Origin: Microvirga sp. TS319
Lineage (GTDB): Bacteria > Pseudomonadota > Alphaproteobacteria > Rhizobiales > Beijerinckiaceae
Length of the DNA: 64,000 bases
Reading direction: 5' to 3'
Assembly: GCF_041276405.1 (NCBI RefSeq)
Contig: NZ_JBGGGT010000002.1
Span: forward strand, 1-64,000
A model generated the notes under the pieces. It was not told where the DNA came from. It ran no database searches and worked only from the letters and a program-made list of their open reading frames with translations. The translations under genes were made by a program, and so were the position numbers. How positions within the stretch are numbered: the first letter of the stretch is position 1; the number at the start of each line of letters is the position of its first letter. Below are positions 55,775-64,000 of this stretch, in pieces.

Positions 55775-57121
55775 TCAGTAGTTGTAGGCGCGCTCGCCGT
55801 GGTCGGCGAGATCGAGACCCTCGCGCTCGGCGTCCTGCGTGACGCGCAGGCCGGTGATCAGGTCGGTGATCTTGAAGAGGATCACGGAGCCGATTCCTGT
55901 CCAGACCAGGGTGATGAGGACCGCCACGAACTGCGTGACGACCTGGCCGCCGATGCTGAAATCGGCCGCGCCCGTGCCGCCGAGCGAGGGCGCCGCGACG
56001 ATGCCGGTGCCGATGGCCCCGACGATGCCGCCCACCCCGTGGATGCCGAAGACGTCGAGCGCATCGTCATAGCCGAGGGCATTCTTCACGGCCGTCACGG
56101 CGAAGTAGCAGACCGCGCCGGCCACGAGGCCGAGCACGATGGAGCCCATGGGGCCGGCAAGGCCCGCGGCCGGCGTGATGGCGACGAGGCCCGCGACCGC
56201 GCCCGACGCGATGCCGAGCAGCGAGGCCTTGCCCTTGCCCATGGCCTCGACCGTCATCCAGGCCAAGCCCGCCGCGGCAGGCGCCACGATGGTGTTGAGA
56301 AGCGCCAGGGCCGCGCCGCCCGTCGCCTCGAGATTGGATCCGGCATTGAAGCCGAACCAGCCGACCCACAGGAGACATGCGCCCACGAAGGTGAGGGTGA
56401 GCGAATGCGGCGCCATCAGGTCGCGGCCATAGCCGATGCGCTTGCCGACCAGGAGCGCGCCGACGAGGCCGGCCACGCCGGAATTGATGTGCACCACCGT
56501 GCCGCCCGCGAAGTCGAGGGCGCCGAGGCCGAAGAGATAGCCTTCCGAGAACCACACCATATGGGCGATCGGCAGGTACACGAAGGTCAGCCAGAGACCG
56601 GTGAACAGCATCACGGCCGAAAACCTGATGCGCTCGGCGAAGGCGCCGACGATCAGGGACGGGGTGATCGCCGCGAAGGTGAGCTGGAAGGCGATGAAGG
56701 TGAATTCCGGAATCGCCACGCCCTTGGTGAAGGTATCGGCGGTGGAATTGCCGCTCACGCCGGCCAGGAACGCCTTGGAGAAGCCGCCGATGACGGCGCC
56801 GAGCGCGCCTTCGGGGCCGGACGTGAAGGCGAGCGAATAGCCGTAAGTCACCCACAGGATGGCGACGAGGCTGAACACCGCGAAGATCTGCATGAGCACG
56901 GACAGCATGTTCTTGGAGCGCACGAGGCCGCCGTAGAACAGCGCGAGCCCGGGGATCGTCATGAGGATCACGAGGATCGTCGACACGAGCATCCAGGCGG
57001 TGTCGCCCTTGTCGACGGTGGGAGCGGCGGCGGCCGCGTCCTGCGCGAGGGCAGGTTGGGCGGCGGCGAGGCCGAGAGCCAGCGCACCGAGCGCGGGCAC
57101 GAGAAGATGACGGAACTTCAT
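55775..57121 (-). CDS. amtB: Ammonium transporter AmtB
   Basis: The 448-residue ammonium channel has a cleavable signal peptide (ALGLAAAQPALAQ, residues 1-27) and eleven membrane helices. Conserved stretches are ILMTIPGLALFYGGLVRSKN, FAAITPSLIVGAFAERIRF, SEGYLFGLGALDFAGGTVVHINSG, GWFGFNAGS and DVFGIHGVGGIVGAIGTG, the last with the twin-His region. Ammonium recruited through AmtB is sensed by the linked PII protein GlnK. The start at 57121 is chosen for the signal peptide. It follows glnK by 37 bases, in one operon. Confidence 0.97.
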   Translation of the reverse strand: MKFRHLLVPALGALALGLAAAQPALAQDAAAAAPTVDKGDTAWMLVSTILVILMTIPGLALFYGGLVRSKNMLSVLMQIFAVFSLVAILWVTYGYSLAFTSGPEGALGAVIGGFSKAFLAGVSGNSTADTFTKGVAIPEFTFIAFQLTFAAITPSLIVGAFAERIRFSAVMLFTGLWLTFVYLPIAHMVWFSEGYLFGLGALDFAGGTVVHINSGVAGLVGALLVGKRIGYGRDLMAPHSLTLTFVGACLLWVGWFGFNAGSNLEATGGAALALLNTIVAPAAAGLAWMTVEAMGKGKASLLGIASGAVAGLVAITPAAGLAGPMGSIVLGLVAGAVCYFAVTAVKNALGYDDALDVFGIHGVGGIVGAIGTGIVAAPSLGGTGAADFSIGGQVVTQFVAVLITLVWTGIGSVILFKITDLITGLRVTQDAEREGLDLADHGERAYNY

Positions 57122-57158
57122 CGGATCGGAACTCCGGAGAATGGCTGGAAAAATGAAA

Positions 57159-57497
57159 TCAGAGGGCGTCGGCATCGGTCTCGCCCGTCCGGATGCGGAC
57201 CGCCTTCTCGAGCGACGTGACGAAGATCTTGCCGTCGCCGATCTGGCCCGTGCGTGCGGCCGCCGAGATCGCGTCGATCACCGGATCGACCAGCTCCGAC
57301 GCCACGGCCACCTCGATCTTGAGCTTCGGCAGGAAGCTCACGGCGTATTCGGCACCGCGATAGATTTCCGTATGGCCCTTCTGCCGGCCGTATCCCTTCA
57401 CTTCGGTCACCGTCAGCCCGTGCACGCCCAGGGTGGTGAGCGCGTCGCGCACCTCCTCCAGCTTGAACGGCTTGATGACCGCCATCACGATTTTCAT
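57159..57497 (-). CDS. glnK: Nitrogen regulatory protein PII (GlnK)
   Basis: The 112-residue PII protein begins KIVMAVIKPFKLEEVRDALTTLGVHGLTVTEVKGYGRQKGHTEIYRGAEY, the T loop with the uridylylated Tyr (Tyr51 in YRGAEY). VDPVIDAISAAARTGQIGDGKIFV is the second signature. It blocks AmtB and tunes nitrogen metabolism according to 2-oxoglutarate and ATP/ADP. The glnK-amtB pairing is ancient. A sigma-54 promoter lies about 90 bases upstream. Confidence 0.97.
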   Translation of the reverse strand: MKIVMAVIKPFKLEEVRDALTTLGVHGLTVTEVKGYGRQKGHTEIYRGAEYAVSFLPKLKIEVAVASELVDPVIDAISAAARTGQIGDGKIFVTSLEKAVRIRTGETDADAL

Positions 57498-57589
57498 GGG
57501 TCAGGCCCCCTTTGAGACGCTGGCCCGAGAGTCTCGGGCCGTGGTTTCGGAACGAACCCGCCTCTCAAGGCAGGTCTCGGCAGGGGATA

Positions 57590-57606
57590 AGCAATAATCA
57601 TGCCAA
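57590..57606 (-). promoter_or_regulatory. Sigma-54 promoter of glnK-amtB
   Basis: On the minus strand TTGGCATGATTATTGCT matches the YTGGCACG-N4-TTGCW consensus at all positions but one, with correct GG-N10-GC spacing. It lies 93 bases before the glnK ATG. An 8-bp palindrome GGCAGGGC/GCCCTGCC at 57615-57636 lies just upstream and could be a hairpin or protein site. Confidence 0.85.
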
Positions 57607-57682
57607 GTCCGCGCGGCAGGGCGTGACGGCCCTGCCTCTTTCCTGGGCAGGCCGGAAATGGGCAGAAAAAGTCCTGGCTGAT

Positions 57683-57730
57683 GAATTCTTGAGCAACCGA
57701 ATTCTTGGGCAACCGAATTCTTGGGCAAGC
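57683..57730. repeat. Three tandem 16-bp repeats upstream of the glnK promoter
   Basis: GAATTCTTGAGCAACC, GAATTCTTGGGCAACC and GAATTCTTGGGCAAGC follow each other without gaps. They lie 77-140 bases upstream of the sigma-54 promoter, where NtrC-type activators bind. The rest of the 57498-58035 gap shows a diverged GTCATCCCCGGCC-type palindrome (about 57908-57935) and no gene. Confidence 0.85.
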
Positions 57731-58035
57731 CGGTTCGCAGGCCATCGGCCCCGGGGGCTTTCCCGATAGGCGCGGGCAGCGCCTCTATCCCTCAAGCCCC
57801 GTACTGGCCCGCGACGGTTCCGTGCTTGCCACAAGCCGGAACACGCGGCTTGCAGGGGCGAGGAGATGGGACAGGCGGGTGAGCAGAAGCCCGACTCACC
57901 GCCCTCACGTCATCCCCGGCCTTGCGCCGGGGAGTCACGTCTTCATGGCAGGCCCCCAAGACGCGGATGATCGGGTCCGATCCTCGGATCAACTCCGGAG
58001 CGGCCATGACGTCGTACGGCCATATCCTGAAGCCG

Positions 58036-58896
58036 TCAGGCGCTGCGGTCGCGGATGAGCCCTTCCTGAGCGACCGAGGCCACGAGGGTGCCGTCCTGCT
58101 TGAAGATCAGGCCGCGGGAGAAGCCGCGCGCGCCCGAGGCGTTGGGAGTGTCCTGCGCGTAGAGCAGCCACTCGTCGGCCCGGAAGGGGCGGTGGAACCA
58201 CATGGCATGGTCGAGGCTCGCCGCCTGGACGGTGGGATCGAACACGGTCAGGCCATGGGGGATGAGCGACGTGTCCAGCAGCGTCATGTCCGACGCATAG
58301 GCGAGAACGCATTGATGGATGGCGGGATCGTCCGGCAGCCGGCCGGTGGTCTTGATCCAGACATGGAAGCGCGGCTCGCCGGGAGCCCTGGAGGTGTAGC
58401 GGTTGATCTCCACGGGCCGGATCTCGAGGGGCCGCTCGCGCTCGTAATAGGTGCGCATGGGCTCCGGCATCTGAAGCAGCAGGCGGCCCTTCACCTCCTC
58501 CTCGGACGGAAGCTCGTCGGGACCCGGCACCTTAGGCATCTCGGCCTGATGCTCGAACCCGCCCTCGTCGACCTGGAACGAGGCCGACATGGCGAAGATC
58601 GCCTGTCCGTGCTGGGTGGCCACCACGCGGCGGGTGGTGAAGCTCTTGCCGTCGCGGATCCGGTCCACCTCGTAGATGATCGGCACCTTGGGATCGCCCG
58701 GCAGCATGAAATAGCAATGAAGCGAATGGGGATGGCGAGCGTCCACCGTGCGGGTGGCGGCGACCAGGGATTGTCCGATCACCTGCCCGCCGAAGACCCG
58801 CTGCCAGCCGCTCTTCGGGCTCTGGCCGCGAAACAGGTTCACCTCGAGCTGTTCGAGATCGAGAATGGAGAGAAGGTCTGTCACGGCGCCGGACAT
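58036..58896 (-). CDS. tesB: Acyl-CoA thioesterase II
   Basis: The 286-residue enzyme has the double hotdog fold of TesB. LDLEQLEVNLFRGQSPKSGWQRVFGGQVIGQSLVAATRTVD (residues 11-51) starts the first hotdog, PHSLHCYFMLPGDPKVPIIYEVDRIRDGKSFTTRRVVATQHGQAIFAMSASF continues it, and HVWIKTTGRLPDDPAIHQCVLAYASDMTLLDTSLIPHG holds the second catalytic Asp region. It hydrolyses medium- and long-chain acyl-CoA. It is divergent from the ubiH-like gene. Confidence 0.95.
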   Translation of the reverse strand: MSGAVTDLLSILDLEQLEVNLFRGQSPKSGWQRVFGGQVIGQSLVAATRTVDARHPHSLHCYFMLPGDPKVPIIYEVDRIRDGKSFTTRRVVATQHGQAIFAMSASFQVDEGGFEHQAEMPKVPGPDELPSEEEVKGRLLLQMPEPMRTYYERERPLEIRPVEINRYTSRAPGEPRFHVWIKTTGRLPDDPAIHQCVLAYASDMTLLDTSLIPHGLTVFDPTVQAASLDHAMWFHRPFRADEWLLYAQDTPNASGARGFSRGLIFKQDGTLVASVAQEGLIRDRSA

Positions 58897-59060
58897 GAAT
58901 CGGTCATCCTCTAGAGGAAAGCATCATCCATCGACGAGGGTGGCGAGAACGTCAAGCTTGACGCTGGCCGATGGATCGCTGACACCCAAACTAATAGGGT
59001 CAACGCGGCGCACGGCGAGGCGGTGCGCCCACAGACCCCTTCGAGAGGCAGGAGAACACC

Positions 59061-60320
59061 ATGGCAGCAGCAGGCACGGAACGGTCGCGCATTGTCATCG
59101 CGGGCGGCGGGTTGGCCGGGCTCTCCCTCGCGCTGGCCCTCAAGCGCGCGCTGGCCGATGGGGTCGACGTGGTCATGTGCGATCCAGCGCTCGCCCGCGA
59201 TCCGCATGGCGACCGGCGCTCCTTCGCGATCGCCGCGGCGGCGCGCCGGATGTTCGAGGCGCTGGGGCTCTGGGAGGCTGTTTCCGCCAAGGCGCAGCCG
59301 ATCCTCGATATGGTGATCACGGATTCGAGCCTGCAGGACCCGGTGCGTCCCACCTTCCTGACCTTCGAAGGCGCGGTCGATGGCGAGCCCTTCGCCCATA
59401 TGGTGACGTCGGGCGACCTGACGGCGGTCCTGCTCGACGCCTGCCGGTCCGGCGGTGTGTCCTTAAGACCCGAAGGCGTGACGGGCTTTACTCTGCGGGG
59501 CGGGCACACCGATATCACCCTGGCGGGAGGCGAGACGCTCTCGGCCGCCCTTCTGGTCGCCGCCGATGGCGCGCGCTCGCGGCTGCGGGAGCAGGCGGGT
59601 ATCGGCTGGATATTCTGGCCCTACAAGCAGTCCGGCATCGTCGCCACGATCTCGCATGAGCGCGACCACGAGGGCAGGGCGGTCGAGCATTTCCTGCCCG
59701 CAGGCCCCTTCGCGATACTGCCCCTGGCGGACGAGGTCCAAGCCGACGGATCCGTGCAGCACCGCTCCTCCATCGTCTGGAGCGAGCGCAGCGAGAACGT
59801 GCCCGCCCTGCTCGAATCCCATCCGGAGGATCTGCTGGCGGAACTCGAGAAGCGGTTCGGCCTGCAACTCGGAACGATTGCCTTCGAGACGAAGCCGCAG
59901 GCCTATCCCCTGGCCTTCGGCGTGGCCCGCTCCTTCGTGGGCGAGCGCCTCGCGCTCTTGGGGGATGCGGCCCATCTCATTCACCCGATCGCCGGCCAGG
60001 GACTCAATCTCGGCCTCCACGACGTGGCGGTCCTGGCGGAGATCATCGCCGATTCCATGCGGCTCGGCATGGACCCGGGCAGCGCCGACGTGCTCATGCA
60101 GTACGAGCGCGCCCGACGGGCGGACATCACCGCCATGGGCATCGTGACCGACGGCCTGAACCGGCTGTTCTCGAACGACATGCTGCCGGTGCGCCTGGTC
60201 CGCGATCTCGGCCTCGGCCTGGTCGACCGCATGCCGGGCCTGAAGCGGTTCTTGATCCGGGAGGCCGCGGGCCTGAGACGCGACGACGCGCCGCGCCTGC
60301 TGAAGGGCCAGACGCTCTGA
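59061..60320 (+). CDS. UbiH/UbiF/COQ6-family FAD-dependent hydroxylase
   Basis: The 419-residue flavoprotein monooxygenase hydroxylates the ring in ubiquinone biosynthesis. RIVIAGGGLAGLSLALALKRAL (residues 10-31) is the FAD fold, LLVAADGARSRLREQAGI is the DG motif (about residues 168-185), and ERLALLGDAAHLIHPIAGQGLNLGLHDVAVLAEII is the conserved GD motif with the UbiH-type signature (about residues 295-330). The position of attack (UbiH, UbiF or UbiL-type) cannot be settled from sequence alone. It stands alone between tesB and the RTX gene. Confidence 0.93.
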   Translation: MAAAGTERSRIVIAGGGLAGLSLALALKRALADGVDVVMCDPALARDPHGDRRSFAIAAAARRMFEALGLWEAVSAKAQPILDMVITDSSLQDPVRPTFLTFEGAVDGEPFAHMVTSGDLTAVLLDACRSGGVSLRPEGVTGFTLRGGHTDITLAGGETLSAALLVAADGARSRLREQAGIGWIFWPYKQSGIVATISHERDHEGRAVEHFLPAGPFAILPLADEVQADGSVQHRSSIVWSERSENVPALLESHPEDLLAELEKRFGLQLGTIAFETKPQAYPLAFGVARSFVGERLALLGDAAHLIHPIAGQGLNLGLHDVAVLAEIIADSMRLGMDPGSADVLMQYERARRADITAMGIVTDGLNRLFSNDMLPVRLVRDLGLGLVDRMPGLKRFLIREAAGLRRDDAPRLLKGQTL

Positions 60321-60423
60321 GTGCGGCCGACCTGCCGCGAGCTGTCGAAACATTTCGATAACCATGGTCGCCGGCTGCAGCGGCGCTGTCTTCGGTGCGA
60401 CGGAAAGATGCGCGCTGGGCCCT

Positions 60424-60440
60424 TTTCGTTTTAAACGAAA
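60424..60440. promoter_or_regulatory. 17-bp palindrome upstream of the RTX gene
   Basis: TTTCGTTTTAAACGAAA has perfect 8-bp arms around one central base. It lies 49 bases before the ATG at 60489, a typical operator position, and matches no regulator I recognise. Confidence 0.6.
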
Positions 60441-60488
60441 TAACGTATCGGATATGACCATCGATCCTTTGCTCGTTGGAAGAGACCC

Positions 60489-63008
60489 ATGGCCGAGAAT
60501 TACTACTTCGATCCCGACAACCTCCCGACCCGTGAAGCGGACGGCAGCGTGGCCCTGCTTGATGGGACGGCCTTCGTCGGCGTGACGATCAGCAACCGCA
60601 CCGCAGGCAAGAATGCCATCAATGCGACCGGAATCCAGGACATCACGCTCATTCCGGGTGTGACAATCTTCGGCCAGAACGACGGCATCGCCTTTGCCGC
60701 TGAGGGCTCCGCGACCAAACCGAATCGGATTTTTAACGGCGGCGGGTTCATTTCCTCGGTCGTGGGTGCAGCGATCCATTTCTCTGCGGGCGGAGAGGGC
60801 ATCGTCACCAATCAGGGCACGCTTACCGGCGTCACCGGCATTAAGATGGACGGCAACGGCAAGCTCGATGTGCTGAACACGGGCACGCTTATCGCCTCCG
60901 GAAAAGCCATCGTAAGCGGTTCCGCGGGCGACCGGGTCGTCAATGCCGGGCTCATCCGCTCCACGGGGCCGGAGGGGATCGCGGTCGACCTGGGCGACGG
61001 CGACGACATCTATGACGGCAGCGGCGGCACGATCATCGGCAGAATCGTGCTCGGCGACGGCAACGACCGGGCCTTTGGCGGCGCCGGCTCCGAGGTCTTC
61101 GTCGGCGGCAAGGGCAACGATGTCTATGACGGCGGCGCGGGCAGCGACACGGTCGATTACTCGGCCCCGCCGACCGGCACGACGAGCGGCATCAACGTCG
61201 ATCTGTCGCAGACGGGCCAGCAGTTCATCGGCGGCGGCTTCGACTCCAACACGCTGGTGAATATCGAGAACGTCGTCGGCGGTGCCAACGGCGATTGGAT
61301 CAAGGGCAACGTCGCGGACAACCTGCTCCAGGGCGGCGACGGCAACGACACGCTCGAAGGCGGTGCCGGTAACGACACGCTCGAAGGCGGCGAGGGCGAG
61401 GATACGGCGAACTATTTCGGGACGGCCGCGGTCAAACTGGACCTCAGGCTCAACGGCGTCTCCCAGAATACCTTTGGGTCCGGCTGGGACACGGTGAAGG
61501 ACATCGAGAACGTCAACGGCAGCAGCAACTGGGACACCATCGACGGCAGCGACAGCGCGAACAAGCTCTGGGGCTGGAGCGGGAACGATAGTCTCAGCGG
61601 TCATGGCGGCGCCGATACGATCGAGGGCGGCGACGGCAACGACACGCTCGACGGCGGCGCGGACAGCGACAGCCTCAATGGCGGCCTCGGTCAGGACAGC
61701 CTCGTCGGCGGTGCGGGCATCGACAAGCTGATCGGCGATGCCGGCAACGACACGCTCTGGGGCGGCGATGGCGACGACACCCTGGAGGGCGGAGACGGCA
61801 ACGACATGGCCGTCTTCTCGGGTACCAGGAACAATTATCTCGTCTCCGTACCGACCGGGACCGAGGAGACGTCCTATACGGTCGAGCATACGATCGAGGG
61901 CGCGACCGGCGGCAAGGACAGCCTCAAAGGGATCCGTCTGCTGAAATTCCTCGGAAATCCCGATACGGCGACCGACGACGAGACCTATGCGCTCACCAAC
62001 TCGGCGGCTCCGACGACGGTCAGCATTTCAGGCAGCGGCATCCGGGAAAACAGCGCCAACGACGCCGCCGTCGGGGTTCTCTCGGCTGTCGATGCCGACG
62101 GCGATGCCCTGACCTTCACCCTGCAGGAGAACGACCTCTTCAAGCTGGACGAGGACGGCAAGACCATCCGGGTCAAGGACAAGGATCTCCTCAATTTCGA
62201 AACCCTGAGCAACGGGCTCGCGACCGCCACCTACACGATCCACGTGACGGTGAGCGACGGCCTCAAGAACCTCAGCGACGGCGCCATGACGGGCACCGCC
62301 ACGCGGGACGTGGTGATCACGATCGTCAACGAATACGAGGATGCCGCCGTCATCCGTCAGGGAACCAATGCCGGCGAGCAGGTCGTCGGCGAATACGGCA
62401 ACGACAGGGTCTATGGCCTGGGCGGCAATGATCAGGTCTTCGGCCACAAGGGCAACGATCTCGTCGATGGCGGAGCTGGCAACGATACCGTCGTCGGTGG
62501 TTACGGGACCCGCGATGCCGGATTGATCGCTACCGGCAACGACACCCTCTATGGCGGGGCCGGCAACGATTACCTCGTCGGAGGTGACGGCGCCGACATT
62601 CTCTATGGCGGCACGGGCAAGGACGTGCTCGATGGCGGTGTCGGCGACGATGTCCTTTACGGCGGCACCGGCAATGATACCCTGTATGGCGGTGCCGGGA
62701 AGGACAGCTTCGTGTTCAACGCGTCTCGGGCGGGGTCGAACATCCAGTACATCGCCGATTTCAAGCCCGCCGACGACACGATCAGGCTGTCGCACGCGAT
62801 CTTTTCCAAGATCGCCAGAGGCACCCTGTCATCCAAGGCCTTCGTGGTGGGCGACCACGTCAAGGACAAGGACGACAGGATCATCTACTACAAGGCGGCC
62901 GGCGCCCTGTTCTACGATCCGGACGGGACCGGCAAGGCAAAGGCGGTTCAAGTCGCGTTCATCGGCAAGAACCTGAGCCTGACCCACAGCGATCTCGTCA
63001 TCTTCTGA
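60489..63008 (+). CDS. Large RTX calcium-binding protein with cadherin-like domain
   Basis: The 839-residue protein has no N-terminal signal peptide. Residues about 40-190 are beta-helix-like repeats. Four clusters of GGxGxDxx calcium-binding nonapeptides follow (about residues 190-225, 275-315, 360-445 and 635-740). Between the last two lies a cadherin-like domain (about residues 515-620: ENSANDAAVGVLSAVDADGDALTFTL). The C-terminal 80 residues (RIIYYKAAGALFYDPDGTG and SDLVIF) closely resemble the end of the protease at 6276, so both should use the same type I exporter, which is not in the window. The role may be adhesion or biofilm. Confidence 0.92.
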   Translation: MAENYYFDPDNLPTREADGSVALLDGTAFVGVTISNRTAGKNAINATGIQDITLIPGVTIFGQNDGIAFAAEGSATKPNRIFNGGGFISSVVGAAIHFSAGGEGIVTNQGTLTGVTGIKMDGNGKLDVLNTGTLIASGKAIVSGSAGDRVVNAGLIRSTGPEGIAVDLGDGDDIYDGSGGTIIGRIVLGDGNDRAFGGAGSEVFVGGKGNDVYDGGAGSDTVDYSAPPTGTTSGINVDLSQTGQQFIGGGFDSNTLVNIENVVGGANGDWIKGNVADNLLQGGDGNDTLEGGAGNDTLEGGEGEDTANYFGTAAVKLDLRLNGVSQNTFGSGWDTVKDIENVNGSSNWDTIDGSDSANKLWGWSGNDSLSGHGGADTIEGGDGNDTLDGGADSDSLNGGLGQDSLVGGAGIDKLIGDAGNDTLWGGDGDDTLEGGDGNDMAVFSGTRNNYLVSVPTGTEETSYTVEHTIEGATGGKDSLKGIRLLKFLGNPDTATDDETYALTNSAAPTTVSISGSGIRENSANDAAVGVLSAVDADGDALTFTLQENDLFKLDEDGKTIRVKDKDLLNFETLSNGLATATYTIHVTVSDGLKNLSDGAMTGTATRDVVITIVNEYEDAAVIRQGTNAGEQVVGEYGNDRVYGLGGNDQVFGHKGNDLVDGGAGNDTVVGGYGTRDAGLIATGNDTLYGGAGNDYLVGGDGADILYGGTGKDVLDGGVGDDVLYGGTGNDTLYGGAGKDSFVFNASRAGSNIQYIADFKPADDTIRLSHAIFSKIARGTLSSKAFVVGDHVKDKDDRIIYYKAAGALFYDPDGTGKAKAVQVAFIGKNLSLTHSDLVIF

Positions 63009-63020
63009 GCAAGGTGGAAA

Positions 63021-63054
63021 CGAAAAGCCCGGCTTGCGGAAGCCGGGCTTTTCG
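63021..63054. terminator. Bidirectional terminator between the RTX gene and ppa
   Basis: CGAAAAGCCCGGCTT and AAGCCGGGCTTTTCG form a perfect 15-bp stem with a 4-nt loop, with A and T runs in the arms, between two convergent genes. Confidence 0.92.
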
Positions 63055-63107
63055 AGAAACGCAGCGGCCGGAGGATCCCTCCGGCCGGTCTCATGAGGAT
63101 GGCGGGC

Positions 63108-63638
63108 TTACTTCTGCTTGGCCCGCTCGACGGCTTCCTGGATCAGGCGCCGAGCGTCCGCCACGTCGCCCCAACGGATGATCTTGGCCCATTTGCCGGG
63201 CTCGAGGTCCTTATAGTGCTCGAAGAAATGCTCGATCTGCTTGAGGGTGATCTCGGGCAGGTCGGTATAGTTCTCTACCCGGTCATAGCGCTGAGTCAGC
63301 TTGCTCGACGGAACGGCGATGATCTTCTCGTCCTGGCCGCCGTCGTCCTCCATCACCAGCACGCCCACGGGACGCACGTTCATGACGGCGCCCGGCGCGA
63401 TGGCGCGGGTGTTGGCGATGAGAACGTCGCAGGGATCGCCGTCGCCGGACAGGGTATGGGGGATGAAGCCGTAATTCCCAGGATACCGCATGGCGGTATA
63501 CAGGAAGCGGTCGACGAAGAGGGCACCCGACTCCTTGTCCATCTCGTATTTGATGGGCTCGCCGCCGAGCGGCACTTCGACGACGACGTTCACGTCCTCG
63601 GGCGGGTTCTTTCCAATCGGGATCGCGTCAAGGCGCAT
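63108..63638 (-). CDS. ppa: Inorganic pyrophosphatase
   Basis: The 176-residue family I pyrophosphatase hydrolyses PPi made by biosynthesis. DGDPCDVLI (about residues 66-74) is the metal-binding signature; [36 protein letters not shown] precedes it, and [33 protein letters not shown] follows. Length and order are normal. It is convergent with the RTX gene. Confidence 0.98.
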   Translation of the reverse strand: MRLDAIPIGKNPPEDVNVVVEVPLGGEPIKYEMDKESGALFVDRFLYTAMRYPGNYGFIPHTLSGDGDPCDVLIANTRAIAPGAVMNVRPVGVLVMEDDGGQDEKIIAVPSSKLTQRYDRVENYTDLPEITLKQIEHFFEHYKDLEPGKWAKIIRWGDVADARRLIQEAVERAKQK

Positions 63639-63825
63639 AGAGCTGTTCTCCGGAACAAGGCTTGAGGCATCGACCTCGGTGAAGAAAGGGCTGTTTCACC
63701 GAACAATGCAGCAAAATGAAGCCCTCCGGGGCGGACGCAGCCGGATGGCTCGCCGCGCGCCCTGCAAGGCTTTGGCGCTTCACTAGCTGGACTGGGCTCC
63801 CGCAACAAGAACCAAGAATCGGTTT

Positions 63826-64000
63826 TCAGCGAAAGAGATAGGCGACTTTGGCGAGCGGCGTGCCGCCGATGCGCTCCTCGACATGGGCGATGCTGCGTCC
63901 GCCCAGGCCTTCGTAGAAGGCGCGGGCACGCTCGTTCTCGGCCAGGGCCCACACCGCCACCCGCGGCATGTCGCTGTGGCGCAGATCGTTGAGAACGGCC
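63826..64000 (-). CDS. GNAT family N-acetyltransferase, C-terminal part
   Basis: The last 58 codons of a gene that runs off the window end. RVAVWALAENERARAFYEGLGGR is the typical end of a GNAT domain (the N-x-x-A-x-x-F-Y-x-x-L-G motif), followed by GGTPLAKVAYLFR and a stop at 63826-63828. The substrate is unknown. The gap to ppa (63639-63825) shows no feature I can identify. Confidence 0.85.
   Translation of the reverse strand, partial: AVLNDLRHSDMPRVAVWALAENERARAFYEGLGGRSIAHVEERIGGTPLAKVAYLFR

Noticed and set aside
55754..57220. Open frame opposite amtB with a highly charged translation
   Set aside because: It is an artefact of the antisense of a membrane protein gene.
57705..58058. Possible plus-strand gene in the glnK-tesB gap
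   Set aside because: Its translation contains the typical product of a GTCATCCCCGGCC palindromic repeat and no conserved domain.
59463..61889. Open frame of about 800 codons opposite ubiH-like and RTX genes
   Set aside because: The repetitive Ala/Val/Asp content mirrors the RTX repeats read in reverse.

Overview
The window is about 64 kb of GC-rich chromosome from an alphaproteobacterium of the order Hyphomicrobiales (Rhizobiales). The gene content and order point to a relative of Methylobacteriaceae such as Microvirga; the order is well supported and the genus is inference. Markers include BA14K and DUF4142 stress proteins, the fused iron exporter MbfA behind an Irr-type ICE box, the hisB-DUF2628-hisHAFE-coaA run, ftsK-lolA-xthA, and CtrA and GANTC motifs.

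The centre of the window is a replication-origin and segregation district. The stretch at 25134-25513 lies between a PDRP-family gene and hemE, the same pair that flanks the origins of Caulobacter (Cori) and Rickettsia. It holds two perfect and one imperfect TTAA-N7-TTAA CtrA boxes, eight GANTC sites and a near-consensus DnaA box. Genes read away from it on both sides. To the left, on the minus strand, are PDRP, maf, aroE, coaE, dnaQ and, beyond secB, the Tim44-like gene, mltA, smr and an XRE regulator. To the right, on the plus strand, are hemE, hemJ, rho, mnmE, mnmG, rsmG, parA and parB. Two perfect 16-bp parS sites lie 7-9 kb from the presumed origin, one of them inside the rsmG coding sequence.

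Left arm (1-20 kb): the 3' end of pnp; a lower-GC patch with a small secreted protein and the remnant of an AraC/GyrI regulator; mbfA; a DMT transporter; an FMN-binding oxidase-like protein; two small envelope proteins with EcfG-type promoters; ridA; a serralysin-like RTX protease; hslUV; a histidine operon ending in coaA; and an adenosine kinase.

Right arm (37-64 kb): holA, lptE and leuS; a PLP homeostasis protein; an orphan DNA methyltransferase; an ATP-grasp enzyme paired with an L,D-transpeptidase; an orphan response regulator with a stand-alone cyclic-nucleotide-binding protein; a chemoreceptor; xthA, lolA and ftsK (ftsK behind a perfect CtrA box); a copper-delivery module (DUF2946, YcnI-PCuAC fusion, SCO); amtB-glnK behind a sigma-54 promoter; tesB; a UbiH-type hydroxylase; a large RTX/cadherin-like protein; ppa; and the end of a GNAT acetyltransferase.

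A family of 40-200 bp palindromic intergenic repeats (core GCATCGGACCCAAAAGTGG) occurs at least nine times. At four genes the edge of the repeat supplies the stop codon. No CRISPR array, tRNA, rRNA, prophage or complete insertion sequence was seen. I found no clear novel defence system. The most informative content is the origin and cell-cycle regulatory architecture.
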